Shown: piece after piece, positions 1 to 9,622 of the stretch
Position numbering within the stretch: the first letter of the stretch is position 1
How the letters are laid out: every line of letters begins with the position of its first letter
Source: Zoogloea oryzae
GTDB taxonomy: Bacteria; Pseudomonadota; Gammaproteobacteria; Burkholderiales; Rhodocyclaceae
Reading direction: 5' to 3'
DNA: 64,000 nt
Assembly: GCF_030161255.1 (NCBI RefSeq)
Contig: NZ_BSPX01000014.1
Span: 5,453-69,452 of the forward strand
Notes under the pieces: generated by a model
Databases searched by the model: none
Seen by the model: only the letters and a program-made list of their open reading frames with translations
Told to the model about the DNA's origin: nothing
Translations under genes and position numbers: made by a program

Positions 1-1
1 G

Positions 2-265
2 ATCCTGTGGCCGTCCGACGCCGAGCCGCGCACCCTGTCGCTGGTGCCGCCGGTGCACTTTGCGCTGCTCGACGCCCGCACCATCCAGCCCACCTTCTTC
101 GACGCGATCCGCGCCGAAGGCTGGTCGGCCGGCATGCCGACCAACGCGCTGCTGATCTCCGGCCCGTCCAAGACCGCCGACATCCAGCAGACCCTGGCCT
201 ACGGCGCCCACGGCCCGAAGGAGCTGATCGTGATCGTCACCCACGCCGAAGGAGAGCCCCAATGA
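2..265 (+). CDS. lutC: LutC/LldG lactate utilization protein, C-terminal part
   Basis: The 5' end lies outside the window; about 87 codons remain, read in frame from base 2. The LUD-domain C-terminus is recognisable: a core containing SGPSKTADI followed by YGAHGPKEL, the usual ending of LutC/LldG proteins. In the family, LutC works with LutA and LutB in an iron-sulfur complex that oxidises L-lactate to pyruvate. The TGA stop overlaps the ATG of lutB (ATGA), indicating translational coupling. A lutA homologue would be expected just upstream but is not visible. Family assignment is secure; the start is unknown. Confidence 0.88.
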   Translation: MLWPSDAEPRTLSLVPPVHFALLDARTIQPTFFDAIRAEGWSAGMPTNALLISGPSKTADIQQTLAYGAHGPKELIVIVTHAEGEPQ

Positions 266-1716
266 GCGCGCCCAACGCCAGTGCCGACACCGGCAAGCCG
301 ATCGCCTTCGTCTCCGCCAAGCAGCTTCGGGAGCGGATGCACGATGCTGTGAACGACGCCCACCTGCGCAGCAGCTTCCGCGGCGCGATGGATTTCCTCA
401 TGGCCAAGCGCGCCGCCCAGTTTCCCGACGGCGACGAGCTCGATTCCCTGCGCAGCCTGTCCGAAGCCATCCGCCAGTACAGCCTTACCCGCCTGCCGGA
501 TCTGCTGGAGCAGCTCGAAGCCAATCTCACCGCCAACGGCGTGAAGGTGCACTGGGCCGAGACGCCCGAAGAAGCCAACGCGATCATGCTCGGCATCGCC
601 CAGCGCCATCAGGCCAAGCTGATCGTCAAAGGCAAGTCGATGGTGAGCGAGGAAATCGAGTTCAACCACGCGATGGAAGCCGCCGGCGTGGGCGCACTCG
701 AATCCGACATGGGCGAATACATCGTCCAGCTGGCCGGCGAGAAGCCCTCGCACATCATCATGCCGGCGATCCACCAGACCAAGCAGCAGATCGCCAAGCT
801 GTTCGCCGAGCACATCCCCGGCGTGCAATACACCGACAACGTGGACGCGCTGATCCAGATCGGCCGCCGCGTGCTGCGCGAGAAGTTCGAGATCGCCGAC
901 ATCGGCCTCTCCGGCGTCAACTTTGCCGTGGCCGAAACCGGCACCCTGTGCCTCGTGGAGAACGAAGGCAACGGCCGGATGTGCACCACGGTGCCCAAGG
1001 TCCACATCGCCATCACCGGCATCGAGAAGGTGGTCGAGAAGCTGGAGCACGTGGCGCCGCTGTTCTCCATCCTCACCCGCTCGGCCACCGGCCAGGCGGT
1101 GTCCACCTACTTCAACATGATCTCCGGCCCGCGCAAGGCCACCGAGAAGGACGGCCCCGAAGAGGTGCACCTCGTCCTCCTCGACAACGGCCGCTCCCAG
1201 GCCTACGCCGACGAACAGCTGAGAAAGACGCTGCAGTGCATCCGCTGCGGCGCCTGCATGAACCACTGCCCGGTCTACACCCGCATCGGCGGCCACGCCT
1301 ACGGCACCACCTACCCCGGCCCCATCGGCAAGATCATCTCGCCCCACATGATGGGGCTGGAGCAGACCCACCTGCTGCCCACCGCCTCCACCCTGTGCGG
1401 CGCCTGCGGCGAAGTCTGCCCGGTGAAGATCCCCATCCCCGAGCTGCTCATCCGCCTTCGCGAGGAGGCCCAGTCCGAACCCCACGCCAACCCGGCGATG
1501 GTCGGCCAGGGCGCCGGCTACAGCGCACTCACGACTTTCGTCTGGCGGATGTGGGCCCGCGTGTACAGCCGCCCTGGCAGCTACCGGGCCTTCAGCTGGC
1601 TGGCGAGCCGCTTCCGTGCCCTTGCGCCGAAGAATCAGGCCGGCTGGACCGCCGCCCGTACGCCCCTGACACCCGCTCCGCGAAGGCTGAGGGACATGGT
1701 CCGCGACCGACGATAG
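262..1716 (+). CDS. lutB: LutB/LldF iron-sulfur lactate oxidation subunit
   Basis: 484 residues, starting at the ATG that overlaps the lutC stop. The N-terminal two thirds is the LUD domain (KGKSMVSEE and VAETGTLCL motifs). It is followed by two 4Fe-4S ferredoxin motifs, CIRCGACMNHCPVY at about residue 325 and CGACGEVCPV at about residue 380, then a LutB-type C-terminal region. Length and domain order match LutB/LldF/YkgF. It is the electron-transfer subunit of the non-flavin L-lactate dehydrogenase complex. A longer in-frame reading reaches base 7 but merely overlaps lutC and is not credible. It lies in one operon with the lactate dehydrogenase and permease downstream. Confidence 0.93.
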   Translation: MSAPNASADTGKPIAFVSAKQLRERMHDAVNDAHLRSSFRGAMDFLMAKRAAQFPDGDELDSLRSLSEAIRQYSLTRLPDLLEQLEANLTANGVKVHWAETPEEANAIMLGIAQRHQAKLIVKGKSMVSEEIEFNHAMEAAGVGALESDMGEYIVQLAGEKPSHIIMPAIHQTKQQIAKLFAEHIPGVQYTDNVDALIQIGRRVLREKFEIADIGLSGVNFAVAETGTLCLVENEGNGRMCTTVPKVHIAITGIEKVVEKLEHVAPLFSILTRSATGQAVSTYFNMISGPRKATEKDGPEEVHLVLLDNGRSQAYADEQLRKTLQCIRCGACMNHCPVYTRIGGHAYGTTYPGPIGKIISPHMMGLEQTHLLPTASTLCGACGEVCPVKIPIPELLIRLREEAQSEPHANPAMVGQGAGYSALTTFVWRMWARVYSRPGSYRAFSWLASRFRALAPKNQAGWTAARTPLTPAPRRLRDMVRDRR

Positions 1717-1732
1717 CGGCCTGATCCGCCCC

Positions 1733-1752
1733 GGGGCGACATCCGTCGCCCC
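1733..1752 (+). other. Intercistronic stem-loop between lutB and dld
   Basis: GGGGCGAC, a four-base ATCC loop and GTCGCCCC form a perfect 8-bp GC stem in the 87-base gap between lutB and the next gene. No T-run follows, so it is not a standard terminator. It may tune mRNA stability or partial readthrough between the Lut and Dld parts of the operon; this role is inference. Confidence 0.5.
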
Positions 1753-1803
1753 ACCCCCACTACCGCCCAAACCGAAACCTCATCCCTGACGGGAGGACCC
1801 GCC

Positions 1804-4581
1804 ATGTCCGCTCTCATCGACGCCCTGCGCCAACGGCTGCCCGCCCACCGCGTGATTACCGACGAACTGCGCCGCCTTGCCTACGGCACCGACGGCAGCT
1901 TCTATCGCCTGATCCCCGAGGTCGTGGCGGAGGTGGAAGACGAAAACGAAGTGCGCGACGTGGTGGAGCTGGCCCGCACCCACAGCCGGCCGGTCACCTT
2001 CCGCGCCGCCGGCACCAGCCTTTGCGGGCAGGCCGTCACCGATGGGGTGCTGGTGCTGCTGGGCGAAGGCCTCGCCACCTGCCGCATCGCCCCGGACGGC
2101 GCCACCGTCAAGGTCGGCCCGGCCATCGTCGGCGCCGAGGTGAATCGCCGCCTCGCCCCCCTGGGCCGCAAGATCGGCCCCGATCCCGCGTCGATCAACG
2201 CCGCCAAGATCGGTGGGATCGCCGCCAACAACAGCTCCGGCATGTGCTGCGGCACCGCCCAGAACAGCTACCGCACCCTCGCCTCGATCCGCGTGCTGCT
2301 GGCCGACGGCACCGTGCTCGACACCGGCGACGCCGCCAGCCGCAACGCCTTCCACGCCAGCCACGGGATGCTCCTCGACAGCCTCGCCCGGCTCTCCGAC
2401 GAGGTGCGCGCCAACCACGCGCTGGCCGAGCGCATCCGCACCAAATACAAGATCAAGAACACCACCGGCTACAGCCTCAACGCGCTGGTGGATTACTCCG
2501 ACCCGATCGACATCCTGTCGCACCTGATGATCGGCTCGGAAGGCACCCTCGGCTTCATCTCCGAAGTCACCTACCAGACCGTGCCCGAATACGCCCACAA
2601 GGCCAGCGCGCTGGTGTTCTTCGCCGACATGGAGACCGCCTGCCGCGCGGTGGTCGGCCTCAAGCAACAGCCGGTGGATGCGGTCGAGCTGCTCGACCGC
2701 GCCTCCCTGCGCGCCGTGGCCGACAAGCCGGGCATGCCGCCGCTCCTCAAGACCCTGGCCGACGGCGCCACCGCGCTGCTGATCGAGACCCGCGCGCCGG
2801 ACGCCCCCGATCTCCAGCGCCGCATCGACGCCGTGCTGGCCGAGCTCGCCCCCTACCCGCTGATCGAAGCCCCCTCCTTCACCACCAACCCGGCCGAGAT
2901 CGACCGCCTGTGGAACGTGCGCAAGGGCACCTTCCCGGCCGTGGGCGCGGTGCGCAAGCCCGGCACCACCGTCATCATCGAGGACGTGGCCGTAGCGGTG
3001 CCGGATCTCGCCGCCGCCTGCCTGGATCTGCAGCAGCTCTTCGCCAAGCACGGCTATACCGAAGCCATCATCTTCGGCCACGCGCTGGAGGGGAACGTCC
3101 ACTTCGTGTTCACCCAGGATTTCGGCATCGAGTCCGAAGTCGCCCGCTACGCCGCCTTCATGGACGACGTGTGCGCGATGCTGGTCGAGAAGTACGACGG
3201 CTCGCTGAAGGCCGAGCACGGCACCGGCCGCAACATGGCGCCCTTCGTCGAGCTCGAATGGGGCACCCAGGCCTACGGCCTGATGAAGGAGATCAAGGCC
3301 CTGTTCGACCCGGAAGGCCTGCTCAACCCCGGCGTGATCATCAACGACGATCCCCAGGCCCACCTCAAGCACCTCAAGCCCATGCCCGCCGCCGGCCAGC
3401 TCTACGCGCCGGTGGATCGCTGCATCGAATGCGGCTTCTGCGAGCCCCAGTGCCCGTCCCACGGCCTCACCCTGTCGCCGCGCCAGCGCATCGTCGGCTG
3501 GCGCGAGCTCTCGCGCCGCCAGGCCGCCGGCGAGGCGCCGGGCCAGCTGGGCGAGGATTACCTCTACATGGGCCTCGACACCTGCGCCACCTGCGGGCTG
3601 TGCTCCACCGCCTGCCCGGTGGGCATCGAGACCGGCGCCCTGACCCGCGCCGTGCGCGGCGAGAACCTCTCCGGCGTGGCCCGCCAGCTGGGCAAGCTCG
3701 CTGCGGATCACTTCGGCGCCACCCAGGCCCTGGCCCGCACCGCGCTCAAGGCCGGGCATCTGGCCGAAGCCATCGTCGGGCCCAAGGCCCTCGGGCGCCT
3801 CACCGGCGGCAAGTGGAAGGAAGGCATGCCCACGCCGCAGCCCCTCACCTACCGCGCCACCCGCAGCGACGGCGACAAGGTGGTGTACTTCCCCACCTGC
3901 GCCGGCCGGATGTTCGGCGCCGACACGCCCGAGCACGCTCTCTCGGCCACTGTCATCCGCGTGCTGGAACGCGCCGGCTACGCCCCGATCATCCCCGAAG
4001 GCGTCAACGAGCTGTGCTGCGGCCAGTCCTTCGCCAGCAAGGGCATGGCCGACGACGCCGACCGCAAGTCGGCCCAGCTCGAAGCCGCGCTACGCAAGGC
4101 CAGCGACAACGGCAAGTACCCCATCGTGCTCGACGCCAGCGCCTGCAGCCTGCGCATGAAGACCTTCCTCGCCGAACGCCTGCCGGTGTTCGATCTGGTG
4201 GAGTTTGCCCACGACGCGCTGCTGCCGCGCCTGATGCTCCAGAAGAAGTCCGACCCGGTGCTGATCCACCTCAACTGCTCGGCCCGCCGCATGGGCTTCG
4301 AGGGCAAGTTGAAGCAGCTCGCCGCCGCCTGCGCCGTGCAACCCGTGATGCCGCCCGAAGTGAAGTGCTGCGGGTTCGGCGGCGACCGGGGCTTCGTGGT
4401 GCCGGAGCTCAACGCCCACGCCCTTCGCAAGCTCGAGGTGCCCGCCGGCTGCTGCGGCGGCTATTCGAGCAACCAGACCTGCGAGATCGGCCTCACCAAC
4501 GCCACCGGACTGCCCTACCGCTCCATCGTCCATCTGCTCGACGAATGCAGCGAGGAGGCCGCGCGCCTCGCCACCTGCTGA
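1804..4581 (+). CDS. dld: FAD/Fe-S D-lactate dehydrogenase (Dld-II type)
   Basis: 925 residues, ATG preceded by GGGAGG. The N-terminus is a PCMH-type FAD-binding domain (RAAGTSLCGQ at about 67-76, GGIAANNSSGM at about 138, IGSEGTLGFISEV at about 243), then an FAD-oxidase C domain (FGHALEGNVHF, EHGTGRNMAP). Two 4Fe-4S motifs follow, CIECGFCEPQCP at about 540 and CATCGLCSTACPVG at about 595. Two CCG cysteine motifs (ELCCGQ about 736, KCCGFGG about 855) end the protein. This order fits respiratory D-lactate or related D-2-hydroxyacid dehydrogenases such as Pseudomonas Dld-II, which feed electrons to quinone. Its place between lut genes and lldP argues for D-lactate; D-2-hydroxyglutarate activity of the related YdiJ group cannot be excluded. 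Confidence 0.9.
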   Translation: MSALIDALRQRLPAHRVITDELRRLAYGTDGSFYRLIPEVVAEVEDENEVRDVVELARTHSRPVTFRAAGTSLCGQAVTDGVLVLLGEGLATCRIAPDGATVKVGPAIVGAEVNRRLAPLGRKIGPDPASINAAKIGGIAANNSSGMCCGTAQNSYRTLASIRVLLADGTVLDTGDAASRNAFHASHGMLLDSLARLSDEVRANHALAERIRTKYKIKNTTGYSLNALVDYSDPIDILSHLMIGSEGTLGFISEVTYQTVPEYAHKASALVFFADMETACRAVVGLKQQPVDAVELLDRASLRAVADKPGMPPLLKTLADGATALLIETRAPDAPDLQRRIDAVLAELAPYPLIEAPSFTTNPAEIDRLWNVRKGTFPAVGAVRKPGTTVIIEDVAVAVPDLAAACLDLQQLFAKHGYTEAIIFGHALEGNVHFVFTQDFGIESEVARYAAFMDDVCAMLVEKYDGSLKAEHGTGRNMAPFVELEWGTQAYGLMKEIKALFDPEGLLNPGVIINDDPQAHLKHLKPMPAAGQLYAPVDRCIECGFCEPQCPSHGLTLSPRQRIVGWRELSRRQAAGEAPGQLGEDYLYMGLDTCATCGLCSTACPVGIETGALTRAVRGENLSGVARQLGKLAADHFGATQALARTALKAGHLAEAIVGPKALGRLTGGKWKEGMPTPQPLTYRATRSDGDKVVYFPTCAGRMFGADTPEHALSATVIRVLERAGYAPIIPEGVNELCCGQSFASKGMADDADRKSAQLEAALRKASDNGKYPIVLDASACSLRMKTFLAERLPVFDLVEFAHDALLPRLMLQKKSDPVLIHLNCSARRMGFEGKLKQLAAACAVQPVMPPEVKCCGFGGDRGFVVPELNAHALRKLEVPAGCCGGYSSNQTCEIGLTNATGLPYRSIVHLLDECSEEAARLATC

Positions 4582-4653
4582 TCCCCGGACACCGAAAGAA
4601 CCCGTCTCACCCCAATCCGAAACACCCGCATTCACCAAAGGAGGAAACACCGA

Positions 4654-6300
4654 ATGCAAACCTGGATGCAGATTTACGACCCCGCGGGCAACCTATGGTT
4701 GTCGTCGCTGGTCGCCGCGCTGCCGATCATCTTCTTCTTCGTGGCCCTCGCGGTGCTGCGGATGAAGGGGCACATCGCCGGCACCATCACCGTCGCCATC
4801 GCCCTGGCGGTGGCCATCTTCTTCTACAAGATGCCGGTGGAAATGGCATTGGCGTCGGCCGGCTACGGCTTCCTGTACGGCCTGTGGCCCATCGCGTGGA
4901 TCATCATCGCGGCGGTGTTCCTCTACAAGATCACCGTCAAGACCGGGCAGTTCGACATCATCCGGGCCTCGGTGGTGTCGATCACCGATGACCAGCGCCT
5001 GCAGATGCTGCTCGTCGGCTTCTCCTTCGGCGCCTTCCTCGAAGGTGCGGCCGGCTTTGGCGCCCCGGTGGCGATCACCGCCGCGCTGCTGGTGGGCCTG
5101 GGCTTCAACCCCCTGTACGCCGCGGGCCTGTGCCTCATCGCCAACACCGCCCCGGTGGCCTTCGGCGCCATGGGCATCCCCATCATCGTGGGCGGTCAGG
5201 TGACCGGCATCGACCCGTTCAAGATCGGCCAGATGGCCGGCCGTCAGCTGCCGCTGCTGTCCGTCATCGTCCCGTTCTGGCTCGTCGCCATGATGGACGG
5301 CTGGCGCGGCATCAAGGAAACCTGGCCGGCGATCATCGTGGCTGGCCTGAGCTTCGCCGTCACCCAGTTCTTCACCGCCAACTACATCGGACCTGAGCTG
5401 CCGGACATCACCTCCGCGCTGGTCAGCCTGATCTGCCTCACCGTGTTCCTGAAGAACTGGAAGCCGAAGCGCATCTTCCGTTTCGACAACAAGGCCAACG
5501 CCGAGCGCCCCGCCGAGAAGCACTATGAGTTCGGTCAGATCGCCAAGGCCTGGTCGCCCTTCCTGATCCTGACCGTCATGGTCACCATCTGGAGCCTCAA
5601 GCCCTTCAAGGCCCTGTTCGCCAAGGACGGCCCGCTGTACTCGCTGGTGTTCCAGTTCCCGGTGCCGATGCTCGACAAGCTGGTCATCAAGATGGAACCC
5701 ATCGTCGCCAAGGCCACGCCTTACGCCGCGGTGTACAAGCTCGACATCCTCTCCGCCACCGGCACCGCGATCTTCCTGGCCGCGCTGATCACCATGGTCG
5801 TGCTGGGCATGCGCACCAGCGAAGCCGCCAAGACCCTGAAGGAAACCGTGATCGAGCTGAAGCGCCCGATCTACTCCATCGGGATGGTGCTGGCCTTCGC
5901 CTTCGTGGCCAACTACTCCGGCCTGTCCGCCACCCTGGCCCTGCTGCTGGCCGGTACCGGCGTGCTGTTCCCGTTCTTCTCGCCCTTCCTGGGCTGGCTG
6001 GGCGTGTTCCTCACCGGCTCCGACACGTCGTCCAACGCGCTGTTCTGCTCGCTGCAGGCCACCACCGCGCATCAGGTCGGCGTCTCCGACACCCTGCTGG
6101 TGGCGGCCAACACCACCGGCGGCGTGACCGGCAAGATGATCTCCCCGCAGTCCATCGCCGTCGCCTGCGCGGCCGTCGGGCTGGTCGGCAAGGAATCGGA
6201 TCTGTTCCGCTTCACCCTCAAGCACAGCCTGATGTTTGCCGCCATGGTGGGCATCATCACCACGCTGCAGGCCTACGTGTTCACCTGGATGATCCCGTAA
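4654..6300 (+). CDS. lldP: L-lactate permease LldP
   Basis: 548 residues (E. coli LldP is about 550) with a strong Shine-Dalgarno AAAGGAGG eight bases before ATG. It is a polytopic inner-membrane protein of the lactate permease family with about a dozen hydrophobic segments. Family signatures seen include GFSFGAFLEGAAGFGAPVA near residue 125 and the C-terminal stretch GSDTSSNALF...GKMISPQSIAVA near 450-500. It imports L- and D-lactate (and glycolate) by proton symport and is the last gene of the lactate operon, directly before a strong terminator. The final 57 codons and the terminator recur at about 11.5 kb. Confidence 0.96.
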   Translation: MQTWMQIYDPAGNLWLSSLVAALPIIFFFVALAVLRMKGHIAGTITVAIALAVAIFFYKMPVEMALASAGYGFLYGLWPIAWIIIAAVFLYKITVKTGQFDIIRASVVSITDDQRLQMLLVGFSFGAFLEGAAGFGAPVAITAALLVGLGFNPLYAAGLCLIANTAPVAFGAMGIPIIVGGQVTGIDPFKIGQMAGRQLPLLSVIVPFWLVAMMDGWRGIKETWPAIIVAGLSFAVTQFFTANYIGPELPDITSALVSLICLTVFLKNWKPKRIFRFDNKANAERPAEKHYEFGQIAKAWSPFLILTVMVTIWSLKPFKALFAKDGPLYSLVFQFPVPMLDKLVIKMEPIVAKATPYAAVYKLDILSATGTAIFLAALITMVVLGMRTSEAAKTLKETVIELKRPIYSIGMVLAFAFVANYSGLSATLALLLAGTGVLFPFFSPFLGWLGVFLTGSDTSSNALFCSLQATTAHQVGVSDTLLVAANTTGGVTGKMISPQSIAVACAAVGLVGKESDLFRFTLKHSLMFAAMVGIITTLQAYVFTWMIP

Positions 6301-6385
6301 GCCAAGCACGACAAGTTTCAGGATGGGGATTGCGTTCCCCTGGGAGCCTCGACGGCGGCCGGAGAAATCCGGTCGCCGTTTTTTT
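6129..6385 (+). repeat. 257-bp duplicated segment, intact copy (lldP 3' end plus terminator)
   Basis: This segment matches 11491-11747 over the same 257 bases with no indels and about six substitutions by eye. It covers the last 57 codons of lldP, the stop, the 3' untranslated region and the whole terminator. This copy belongs to the intact gene. Confidence 0.92.
6352..6385 (+). terminator. Rho-independent terminator of the lactate operon
   Basis: A 12-base arm starting ACGGCGGCCGGA, a GAAA tetraloop and the matching TCCGGTCGCCGT arm (one G-T pair) are followed by seven T. It sits 52 bases after the lldP stop. A smaller GGGGA/TCCCC hairpin precedes it. The rest of the gap up to base 6617 shows no gene. 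Confidence 0.9.
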
Positions 6386-6617
6386 CATCCCGCTCCGGCA
6401 AGGCGGCGCCCCACCGGTCGTCGCACCACCCGGCCACTTTGCCGGGCTAAACCTTGCTGGATCGCCCGCCGATACAGCAAGATGTTAAGACTCGCCCCCC
6501 CGGCGCGGCGGTCCGCCAAACCGCGATCCGGTTCAGCCCTGGGAGATTTCATGATTCCGTTCCGCCCGCCCTGCAACGCGGCTGGTTGCTCGCGGCGGGC
6601 ATCTGCCTGAACCCGAC

Positions 6618-9584
6618 ATGCAAGCCATCGATATCTTTCCGTGGAACGATAGTTTCGAGACGGGGCTGACCGACATCGATCAGCAGCACCGTCAACTCGT
6701 CGCGCTCCTCAATCTGCTGGCCAGTCAGGTCGCCTACAAAAGCGACGGCGCCCAGCTCAGGCACATCCTCGACGAGCTGATGCGCTACACCGTGTATCAC
6801 TTCCAGACCGAAGAGCACATCTGGCACAGCCATGTGGCCGGAACCGAGGAGGAGATCCGCCACCGGCAGGTGCACGCCGGCTTCATCGACACCATCCGCG
6901 GCCTCATCGATCAACAGTCGGTCAGGCCCCTCGACGAGCTGGTGCAGGAAACCCTCGCGTTTCTCGCCAGCTGGCTCGCATCGCACATCCTCGAATCCGA
7001 CAAGCGCATGGCCTTCACCGTGCAGGCGATCCACGCCGGCCTGCCGCCCGATCAGGCCCGACGTCAGGCCGCCGAGCGGATGAGCGGTGAAACGCAGACG
7101 TGGATCAACCTGATCCTGACCATCTACCGCACCCTGGCGACCAACACCGTCAATCTGATGCGCGAGATCGCCCGACACAAGGTGGCCAACGACGCCCTGA
7201 GCGCCAGCGAAGTGCGCTATCACGCCACCATCGACGCGGCGCCCGTGCCGATGGCGCTGAACGACGACAGCGGAAACATCACCTACCTCAATGCGGCCTT
7301 CACCCACGCCTTCGGCTACACGCACGACGACATCCCGACGCTCCGGGCGTGGTGGAACCACGCCTACCCCGATCCGGACTATTGCCGGCACGTCATCACA
7401 GCCTGGACGGAGCGGCTGGAAACGTCGAGACGCGACGGCACGGCGTTTGTGCCCCTGGAGGTCCGGCTGCTGACCAAGGATGGCCGCCAGCGCACCGTGA
7501 TGGTCTCGGCGTCGTCGCTCAATGTCGTGGCGGACAGCCTCCACCTCGTCACGCTGTACGACATCACCGAACGGGAGCAGGCCGAACAGCAACTACGCGA
7601 ATCCCATCTCCTCCTGCAGACCGTCATCAACAACGTGCCGATGCGGGTGTTCTGGAAGGACCGGGACCTGCGCTACCTGGGCTGCAATCCGCCGTTTGCC
7701 CGCGACGCCGGCAAGTCATCGCCCGAAGAGCTCCTCGGCAAGGACGACTACCAGATGGGTTGGTCAGCCCAGGCCGGCCTGTACCAGGCCGACGACCGCT
7801 CGGTCATGGATTCGGGCCACGCCAAGCTGTCCTACGAAGAACCCCAGACCACCCCGGACGGCGCCACGATCTGGCTGCAGACCGCCAAGGTGCCGCTGCG
7901 CAACGTGGCCAACGAGATCATCGGGATCGTCGGCGTCTACGACGACATCACCGAACGCAAGCTCGCACAGGATTCCCTCCGGCAGAGTCAGGAGCGTCTG
8001 CGCCTCGCCCTCAGCGCGGCCCGCCAGGAATGGTTCGATGTCACCGTGGAGACCGGCGAGGTCAATGTCGGCCCGACCTACGCCCAGCTGCTGGGTTACG
8101 AGCCAGACGAGTTCGAGACCAATCTGGACAACTGGCTGGCCCACGTCCACCCGGACGACCGGCCCGGCCTGCTGGCGCTGTTCGCCGATGGACACCCCAC
8201 CGACCAGACCATCGAAGTGGAATATCGGCGCATGACGAAATCCGGCGACTGGATCTGGTTCCACGCGGTGGGCAAGGTGATCGAGCGCGACGCCCGCGGC
8301 TACCCCAACCGGATCGCCGGCATCAACATGGACGTGACCGAACGCAAGCGCGCCGAGGAAGAACTGGCCCGCCATCGCCAGAACCTCGAAAACCTCGTCG
8401 AGGAACGCACCCAGCAGCTCATGGAGGCCAAGTCCGCGGCCGAAGCGGCCAACGTCGCCAAGAGCGCGTTCCTGGCCAACATGTCCCACGAGATCCGCAC
8501 CCCGCTCAACGCGATCACCGGCCTCGCCCACCTCATCCGCAAGGGCGGCCTGGCGCCGGATCAGATCGAACACATGAACAAGCTGGAGGGCGCGGGCGAA
8601 CACCTCCTGAGCGTGCTCAACGCCATTCTCGATCTCTCCAAGATCGAGGCTGGCAAGTTCTCGCTCGAAGAGCGCGACGTATGGATCGAAGGCCTCGTCG
8701 GCAACGTGAGCTCGATCGTCCGGGAGCGCGCCAACGGCAAGGGCCTGACCTTCACCACCGAGGTAGACCGTTTTCCCGATGGCCTGCTCGGCGATCCGAC
8801 CCGCATCCAGCAGGCCCTGCTCAACTACGCGATCAACGCCATCAAATTCACCGACCACGGCCATGTCACCCTGCGCGCGAAGCGGATCGGCGACGACGCC
8901 CTCGGCACGCTCGTCCGCTTCGAGGTCGAGGACACCGGGATCGGCGTCGCGCCGGACACCCTCGCCCGCCTCTTCGCCGCGTTCGAGCAGGCCGACTCCA
9001 CCACCACCCGCCAGTACGGCGGGACAGGCCTCGGCCTCGCCATCACGAAGCGACTCGCCGCGCTGATGGGCGGCGAGGTGGGCGCATCGAGCACACCCGG
9101 CGCAGGCAGCACCTTCTGGTTCACCGCCAGGCTCAAGCAGGGGACGCCCGAAATCCGTCACGCCGCCACCGCCTCCCCGCAGGACGCCGAGACGATCCTG
9201 AAGCAGCGGTTTGCCGGCAGCCGCATCCTCCTTGCCGAGGACGAGCCGATCAATCAGGAGATCACCCAGGCGCTGCTCGAAGACGTGGGCCTGTCGGTCG
9301 ACTTCGCCGACGACGGCCTCGAAGCGATTCAGCGTGTCGAAACCCAGGCTTACGCATTGATCCTCATGGACATGCAGATGCCAAAGATGGATGGCCTCGA
9401 CGCAACGCGGCGCATTCGTCAGATGCCCGGAAACCAGCGCACCCCCATTCTGGCCATGACCGCCAACGCCTTTGCCGAAGACAAGGCCCGCTGCCTGGAA
9501 GCCGGCATGGACGACTTCATCACCAAGCCGGTCGTCCCGGAACGGCTCTACGCCGCGCTGGCAGAGTGGCTCATGAAGACCTGA
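6618..9584 (+). CDS. Bacteriohemerythrin-PAS hybrid histidine kinase
   Basis: 988 residues without a signal peptide or obvious membrane segment. Residues 1-135 form a bacteriohemerythrin domain with all seven expected di-iron ligands visible: H24, H61, E65, H82, H86, H123 and D128. Three PAS/PAC modules follow (about 195-330, 330-460, 460-590; each ends with a DITER-like PAC signature). A short coiled coil leads to HisKA (NMSHEIRTPLN, phosphorylatable H624), an HATPase domain (EDTGIGV, GGTGLGLAI) and a C-terminal receiver (LMDMQMPKMDG, acceptor D918; KPV). The family chemistry of hemerythrin suggests O2 or NO/redox sensing. No output regulator is adjacent. The start is the first Met before the conserved W9; no clear ribosome site is seen. 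Confidence 0.9.
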   Translation: MQAIDIFPWNDSFETGLTDIDQQHRQLVALLNLLASQVAYKSDGAQLRHILDELMRYTVYHFQTEEHIWHSHVAGTEEEIRHRQVHAGFIDTIRGLIDQQSVRPLDELVQETLAFLASWLASHILESDKRMAFTVQAIHAGLPPDQARRQAAERMSGETQTWINLILTIYRTLATNTVNLMREIARHKVANDALSASEVRYHATIDAAPVPMALNDDSGNITYLNAAFTHAFGYTHDDIPTLRAWWNHAYPDPDYCRHVITAWTERLETSRRDGTAFVPLEVRLLTKDGRQRTVMVSASSLNVVADSLHLVTLYDITEREQAEQQLRESHLLLQTVINNVPMRVFWKDRDLRYLGCNPPFARDAGKSSPEELLGKDDYQMGWSAQAGLYQADDRSVMDSGHAKLSYEEPQTTPDGATIWLQTAKVPLRNVANEIIGIVGVYDDITERKLAQDSLRQSQERLRLALSAARQEWFDVTVETGEVNVGPTYAQLLGYEPDEFETNLDNWLAHVHPDDRPGLLALFADGHPTDQTIEVEYRRMTKSGDWIWFHAVGKVIERDARGYPNRIAGINMDVTERKRAEEELARHRQNLENLVEERTQQLMEAKSAAEAANVAKSAFLANMSHEIRTPLNAITGLAHLIRKGGLAPDQIEHMNKLEGAGEHLLSVLNAILDLSKIEAGKFSLEERDVWIEGLVGNVSSIVRERANGKGLTFTTEVDRFPDGLLGDPTRIQQALLNYAINAIKFTDHGHVTLRAKRIGDDALGTLVRFEVEDTGIGVAPDTLARLFAAFEQADSTTTRQYGGTGLGLAITKRLAALMGGEVGASSTPGAGSTFWFTARLKQGTPEIRHAATASPQDAETILKQRFAGSRILLAEDEPINQEITQALLEDVGLSVDFADDGLEAIQRVETQAYALILMDMQMPKMDGLDATRRIRQMPGNQRTPILAMTANAFAEDKARCLEAGMDDFITKPVVPERLYAALAEWLMKT

Positions 9585-9622
9585 CGTATGGCAGAGACGA
9601 CGACGGGCGCATCCCGCCCCTG

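Noticed and set aside
1780..3936. 718-codon open frame on the minus strand, and a similar frame at 4693-6309
   Set aside because: Antisense to dld and lldP, which are unmistakable; the long frames arise from GC-rich third positions and their proteins are low-complexity Gly/Ala/His/Arg.
2022..4991. 989-codon plus-strand frame
   Set aside because: Arg/Pro/His-rich frame shift of the dehydrogenase gene; no family features.
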